Shown one piece after another: positions 63,488-64,000 of a DNA stretch of 64,000 nucleotides; the first letter of the stretch is position 1, and each line of letters starts with the position of its first letter. Under the pieces are notes generated by a model, which was not told the origin of the DNA, did no database searches, and saw only the letters and a list, made by a program, of their open reading frames with translations. This stretch comes from Alloprevotella sp. Lung230 (lineage in GTDB: Bacteria; Bacteroidota; Bacteroidia; Bacteroidales; Bacteroidaceae), in contig NZ_JACSUD010000005.1 in assembly GCF_014385435.1 (NCBI RefSeq), positions 62,001 through 126,000 on the forward strand, given 5' to 3'. Made by a program: the position numbers and the translations under genes.

Positions 63488-63510
63488 CCCATAAGATAGT
63501 CGTAATTTTG
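63480..63510 (+). promoter_or_regulatory. Promoter for the aldolase gene
   Basis: TTTG (63480-63483) and TAATTTTG (63503-63510) are 19 bases apart. Confidence 0.7.
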
Positions 63511-63607
63511 TAGGGCAAAAGGCGAAGAATTTGGCTTTCCGCCACGACCCATTCGCTGTTTGCACATCGACTCCCGAAACAATCTCATCCTTAAACAAAA
63601 CAAAGTT

Positions 63608-64000
63608 ATGGTTAATTACAAAGACCTCGGCCTTGTGAACACTCGCGAGATGTTCAAGCGTGCCGTAGACGGTGGCTATGCCATCCCCGCTTTCAACTTC
63701 AACAATATGGAGCAGCTCCAAGCCATCATCAAGGCCGCCGCTGCTCAGAAGAGTCCCGTCATCCTGCAAGTTTCCAAGGGTGCACGCGACTACGCTAACC
63801 AAACTCTCCTCCGCTACATGGCCGAAGGTGCTGTGCAGTATGCCAAGGAGCTCGGTTGTGCACATCCCGAAATCGTGCTTCACCTCGACCACGGCGACAG
63901 CTTCGAAACCTGCAAGAGCTGCATCGATATGGGCTTCAGTTCTGTGATGATTGATGCTTCTCACCTTCCCTTCGAAGAAAACATCGCCCTCACCAAGCAA
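63608..64000 (+). CDS. fba: Class II fructose-bisphosphate aldolase (partial)
   Basis: Cleaves fructose 1,6-bisphosphate in glycolysis. The first 131 residues are present: MVNYKDLGLVNTREMFKRAV, then AIPAFNFNNMEQLQAI and the metal-binding LHLDHGDSFETC, followed by GFSSVMIDASHLPFEEN. These are class II signatures. The gene continues beyond the window. It has its own strong promoter and a palindromic site 120 bases upstream. Confidence 0.95.
   Translation, partial: MVNYKDLGLVNTREMFKRAVDGGYAIPAFNFNNMEQLQAIIKAAAAQKSPVILQVSKGARDYANQTLLRYMAEGAVQYAKELGCAHPEIVLHLDHGDSFETCKSCIDMGFSSVMIDASHLPFEENIALTKQ

Overview
The window reads as chromosome of a Bacteroidota member, order Bacteroidales, most like the Prevotellaceae (an inference from gene content; the genus cannot be fixed from sequence alone). 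Supporting signs are a Ton motor arranged exbB-exbD-exbD-tonB, many promoters of the Bacteroidota type (TTTG at -33 and TAnnTTTG at -7, about 20 bases apart), few Shine-Dalgarno sites, a 29-codon COX24/mS38-like gene beside HU and RNase G, and an Undecaprenyl-phosphate/Wza/Wzz/Wzy polysaccharide locus.

Layout. 0-3.6 kb: Ton energy-transduction operon on the minus strand, ending in a partial substrate-binding lipoprotein. 3.7-4.1 kb: repeats, including a 290-base element with inverted ends. 4.1-13.5 kb: S9 peptidase, a YbjN/TPR-like protein, ribulose-5-phosphate epimerase, an NrnA-type DHH phosphoesterase, two PLP enzymes of sulfur amino-acid metabolism, and tRNA-Thr. 13.6-23.4 kb: thioredoxin, two ABC-F ATPases, a DUF389 membrane protein, an M13 peptidase, a DUF1304 membrane protein and MetA. 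23.4-33.1 kb: an accessory stretch packed with repeats around a 2,285-codon secreted Cys-repeat protein and a small secreted partner, closed by a decayed IS30-type transposase and tRNA-Pro. 33.2-43.7 kb: permease, aminotransferase, RluA-type synthase, a Trp/Tyr/Gly-rich secreted protein, a FadL-like porin, a DUF721 (DciA-like) protein and a Dna2-like nuclease-helicase. 44.3-52.6 kb: transketolase, RpiB, HU, the 29-aa protein, RNase E/G, and a cell-division/RNA operon (ZapB-like, ZapA, RNase Y). 52.9-63.4 kb: surface polysaccharide genes. The window ends inside class II fructose-bisphosphate aldolase.

Genes that work together: Rpe, Tkt and RpiB cover most of the non-oxidative pentose phosphate steps from three separate places. 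MetA (with the Glu that marks acetyl-CoA users), the trans-sulfuration family enzyme and the PatB-type lyase fit methionine synthesis through O-acetylhomoserine. The polysaccharide genes supply two candidate initiating transferases, four glycosyltransferases, a polymerase, a chain-length regulator and an outer-membrane exporter, but no flippase within the window.

The most unusual layer is repetitive. A 194-base MITE-like family (7 copies or fragments, terminal inverted repeats beginning AAGTAGGTG) sits just upstream of several genes and provides the stop codon of transketolase. Two 97-base copies of a 21-base-unit palindromic array, two 60-base CTCTGAGGTA palindromes, and a tandem plus inverted block of about 160-base units before the giant surface gene complete the set. 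None of these contains a protein gene I could support.
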